From an uncultured Bacilli bacterium (GTDB taxonomy: Bacteria; Bacillota_I; Bacilli_A; RF39; UBA660), in the NCBI GenBank assembly GCA_944358685.1, contig CALVRQ010000035.1, positions 1 through 14,359 of the forward strand: 14,359 nt of DNA, written 5' to 3'. The position numbers and the translations under genes were made by a program. Shown in pieces: positions 12,283-14,359 of the stretch (the first letter of the stretch is position 1; each line of letters opens with the position of its first letter). Below the pieces are notes generated by a model. That model was given only the letters and a program-made list of their open reading frames with translations, made no database searches and had not been told where the DNA came from.

Positions 12283-14187
12283 CTACTCTGTGAATAATCT
12301 AATGGTTTTGCCTTCTTCTAGTTTTGTTCCAGCTTCAGGCGACTGATAGGTAACTTTATCACCACTACCTTCAATTGATACTTTAAAATTCTTTAATTCT
12401 TTTTTAGCATCGGTTACTGATTTATTTGTGACGTCAGGAACAGTATAAGTTTTAGGGTCTGGCCATTTATATTTTTTATCTTTTCCGCCTTCGCTTCTTG
12501 GTATATCTAAGGCTTTAATGCAATCTTTTAAAACGGCTTTGGAAATTGGACCAACAGTGGTTCCACCATACTGAACTGTTCCTTTTGGGTTATCTATGGC
12601 AATATAAACTACAACCTGTGGGTTATCGGCTGGTAAAAATCCGATGAATGACAATATATAATTATTTGAAAGATAGATGCCATTTTGAACTTTTTGAGCA
12701 GTTCCAGTTTTGCCACCTACTCTATATCCATCTATGTAAGATGTTCGTCCACTACCGTTGGCAACAACGTTTTCTAAGGCTTCTCTTACTTTTTTACTTG
12801 TCTCTTCACTGATGATTTTTCTTACTTCAGTTGGTTTGTTTTCTTTGATAACAGTATTTGTTTCAGGTTCGTTTATACTTTTTACAATATAAGGTTTATA
12901 TAAAGTTCCACCATTAATAGCAGCACTTACGGCGGTGACTTGCTGAATCGGAGTTACTGATACGCCTTGACCAAAAGCAGTTGTGGCTAGTTCTACAGGG
13001 CCAACTTTACTTCTATCAAATATAATTCCTGTGGATTCACCATTTAGGTCAATACCAGTTTTTTTACCAAATCCAAATTTATCTATGTAATCAAATAAGG
13101 TGTTTTTACCTAATCTTTGACCTAAAATAACGAATCCTGGGTTACATGAGTTTTCAACTACTTGCATGAATGTTTCTTTTCCATGACCACCATGTTTCCA
13201 ACAATGGATAGTAGCATTTTCTACTTTGATACTGCCTTTGTCATAGTAAGTATCTTTTTCTAAGTCAACTTTTCCTTCTTCTAAAGCAGCGGCTAAAGTT
13301 ATTATTTTGAAAGTAGAACCCGGTTCATAGGTGGCCCATATTGGTAGGTTTCTATTTATTTCTTCTATACTGTAGTCTTGATAATTATTTGAGTCGAAGG
13401 TTGGTCTTGCGGACATGGCTAATATTTCTCCGGTATTTGGGTCCATGACTAAGCCGATTGCTCTATCTGGGTTATATTTTGTTACGGCGTTACTTAATTC
13501 TCTTTCTAATGAGGCTTGTATTTCATTGTTGATGGTTAGGGTTATATTCATACCATCTTGAGGTTGTTCGTATACTTCGCTTAAGGATAATTTGTTTCCT
13601 TTGGCGTCACTAAAGTATTTTATAGCTCCGTCTTCACCAGTTAGATACTCATCATAAGTTAGTTCAAGACCGCTTAATCCTTGGTTGTCTATTCCAACAA
13701 ACCCCAATGTATGAGCCATATAGCTATCGTAAGGATAGACTCTTTTTGATTCTTTAACTAAATATACACCATCTAATTTTAAGGCTTTTATTTTGTCAGC
13801 AGTTTCATATGATAATTTTCTACCTTCTGGGTGCACTCTTTCAATAGATGTTTTTTTACTGACATGTTTATACATACTTTCATAACTCACATTTAATATT
13901 TCAGCTAATTTAGTAGCAGTTTCTTCTTTGTTTTTGATTTGGTTTGGAATAACCACTAATGATGTTGTTGTGGCGTTATCGGCTAGAATAACACCTGTTC
14001 TATCGTATATTAATCCCCTATCTGCTTTAATTGGTAAGTTTCTACTCCATAGATCACTAGCTTTTTTGTTTAGTTTTTTATAATCAATTACTTGGATATA
14101 AAATACTCTTAAAATGATAACAATAAAAATAAATAATATTATGAGTAAAGTTATTTTCATTCTTTTGTGTATATTTTTAAAGAACAT
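12283..14187 (-). CDS. Class B penicillin-binding protein, SpoVD/FtsI type
   Basis: Peptidoglycan D,D-transpeptidase anchored in the membrane. The 634 residues contain a TM segment (about 11-32), the N-terminal pedestal with ADRGLIYDRTG (55-65) and a dimerisation domain, then the transpeptidase. Active-site motifs are EPGSTFK (nucleophile Ser291, Lys294), SCN (347-349) and GGKTGTAQ (491-498). A single PASTA repeat follows (about 580-634, YTVPDVTNKSVTDAKKEL). One PASTA domain is the SpoVD pattern; vegetative PBP2B-like proteins often have two. The ribosome site is GGTGATTAT. It heads the PBP-mraY-ftsW unit and would pair with the SEDS protein encoded here. FtsI and SpoVD roles cannot be separated by sequence alone, so no symbol is given. 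Confidence 0.93.
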   Translation of the reverse strand: MFFKNIHKRMKITLLIILFIFIVIILRVFYIQVIDYKKLNKKASDLWSRNLPIKADRGLIYDRTGVILADNATTTSLVVIPNQIKNKEETATKLAEILNVSYESMYKHVSKKTSIERVHPEGRKLSYETADKIKALKLDGVYLVKESKRVYPYDSYMAHTLGFVGIDNQGLSGLELTYDEYLTGEDGAIKYFSDAKGNKLSLSEVYEQPQDGMNITLTINNEIQASLERELSNAVTKYNPDRAIGLVMDPNTGEILAMSARPTFDSNNYQDYSIEEINRNLPIWATYEPGSTFKIITLAAALEEGKVDLEKDTYYDKGSIKVENATIHCWKHGGHGKETFMQVVENSCNPGFVILGQRLGKNTLFDYIDKFGFGKKTGIDLNGESTGIIFDRSKVGPVELATTAFGQGVSVTPIQQVTAVSAAINGGTLYKPYIVKSINEPETNTVIKENKPTEVRKIISEETSKKVREALENVVANGSGRTSYIDGYRVGGKTGTAQKVQNGIYLSNNYILSFIGFLPADNPQVVVYIAIDNPKGTVQYGGTTVGPISKAVLKDCIKALDIPRSEGGKDKKYKWPDPKTYTVPDVTNKSVTDAKKELKNFKVSIEGSGDKVTYQSPEAGTKLEEGKTIRLFTE

Positions 14188-14231
14188 ATAATCACCAATT
14201 AAATATATGATTATGGCCTAGAATTGTTTAC

Positions 14232-14260
14232 AAAAAAACTTGGCTATTTTTACCAAGTTT
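14232..14260 (-). terminator. Terminator upstream of the PBP operon
   Basis: The stem AAACTTGG/CCAAGTTT (14236-14243 with 14253-14260) has a 9-base loop, followed on the minus strand by seven U. The stop codon of the upstream gene (14259-14261) overlaps the stem. It isolates the division operon, so the PBP promoter should lie within 14188-14231. No strong -35/-10 pair is evident there. Confidence 0.85.
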
Positions 14261-14359
14261 ATTCAATTGTGTATGGATTAGACTGACTTCCATCTCCCGA
14301 TAGCGTTAGGTCTGACGATAGATAAATGGCCGGACGAACACTATGCCCACTATCTACTT
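14259..14359 (-). CDS. C-terminus of a surface/prepilin-like protein (cut by window edge)
   Basis: The last 32 codons of a gene entering from the right edge. The visible end, VRPAIYLSSDLTLSGDG followed by SQSNPYTIE and TAA, is the tail seen in many Firmicute surface or prepilin-like proteins (GxRPV-x-L-K-S ... GDGTxxNPY-x-I). In those a prepilin-type or signal-peptide N-terminus is often found, so this may be a relative of the prepilin-like gene at 4834-5205. That is inference, as the N-terminus is outside the window. Confidence 0.6.
   Translation of the reverse strand, partial: VDSGHSVRPAIYLSSDLTLSGDGSQSNPYTIE

Noticed and set aside
1..14359. CRISPR arrays, insertion sequences, prophage or integrase genes
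   Set aside because: No regularly spaced repeats, no transposase or integrase motifs and no phage structural genes; the GH25 enzyme lacks a holin or other phage neighbours.

Overview
The window looks like chromosomal DNA from a very AT-rich Firmicute (low-GC Bacilli, Erysipelotrichia or an uncultured RF39-type gut lineage). Evidence is the base composition, AGGAGG/GGTGAT ribosome sites, B. subtilis-like promoters (TTGACA-like boxes, many extended TGnTATAAT -10s), a Firmicute-type SOS box, an L19 leader and a single-PASTA SpoVD-type PBP. TGA is a normal stop here: trmD, rimM and mraY end in TGA at 4-11 bp overlaps with the next gene, and Trp is TGG. All genes are on the minus strand except one transporter.

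Region by region (minus-strand genes read from high to low coordinates). (1) 14359-12283: the tail of a surface/prepilin-like protein with its terminator, then a cell-division and peptidoglycan operon: SpoVD/FtsI-type transpeptidase, mraY (4-bp overlap with ftsW) and ftsW/spoVE (to 10209). It is followed by an unrecognised protein (10122-9592) that faintly resembles N-formylglutamate amidohydrolases. (2) 8260-9564: a plus-strand DAACS/SLC1 sodium symporter, divergent from a Sel1-repeat protein (8133-6589). (3) 6525-5296: an exported GH25 lysozyme with an SH3b domain. (4) 5205-1447: a translation operon with its own promoter: prepilin-like protein, TrmH-family rRNA methyltransferase, rimM, trmD and an unknown acidic protein. 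Then come rplS with its own promoter and leader, a terminator, and lepB with its terminator. (5) 1446-1050: no gene, but an SOS-box promoter followed by a GC-rich, hairpin-dense candidate non-coding RNA. (6) 1049-567: flavodoxin-like protein. (7) 566-227: a gene-poor stretch holding a terminator, a promoter and a small reading frame interrupted only by TGA. (8) 226-1: the N-terminus of a DinD-family DNA-damage-inducible protein.

Working together: PBP, MraY and FtsW build septal or spore peptidoglycan and the GH25 enzyme remodels it. TrmD, RimM, L19 and the methyltransferase serve ribosome and tRNA maturation. LepB serves secretion. The most interesting stretch is 240-1390: a LexA-type site exactly fills the spacer of a promoter that faces a compact structured RNA rather than an obvious gene, about 1.1 kb upstream of a dinD homologue. 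A second cross-cutting pattern is that six intrinsic terminators have the preceding gene's stop codon inside the stem.
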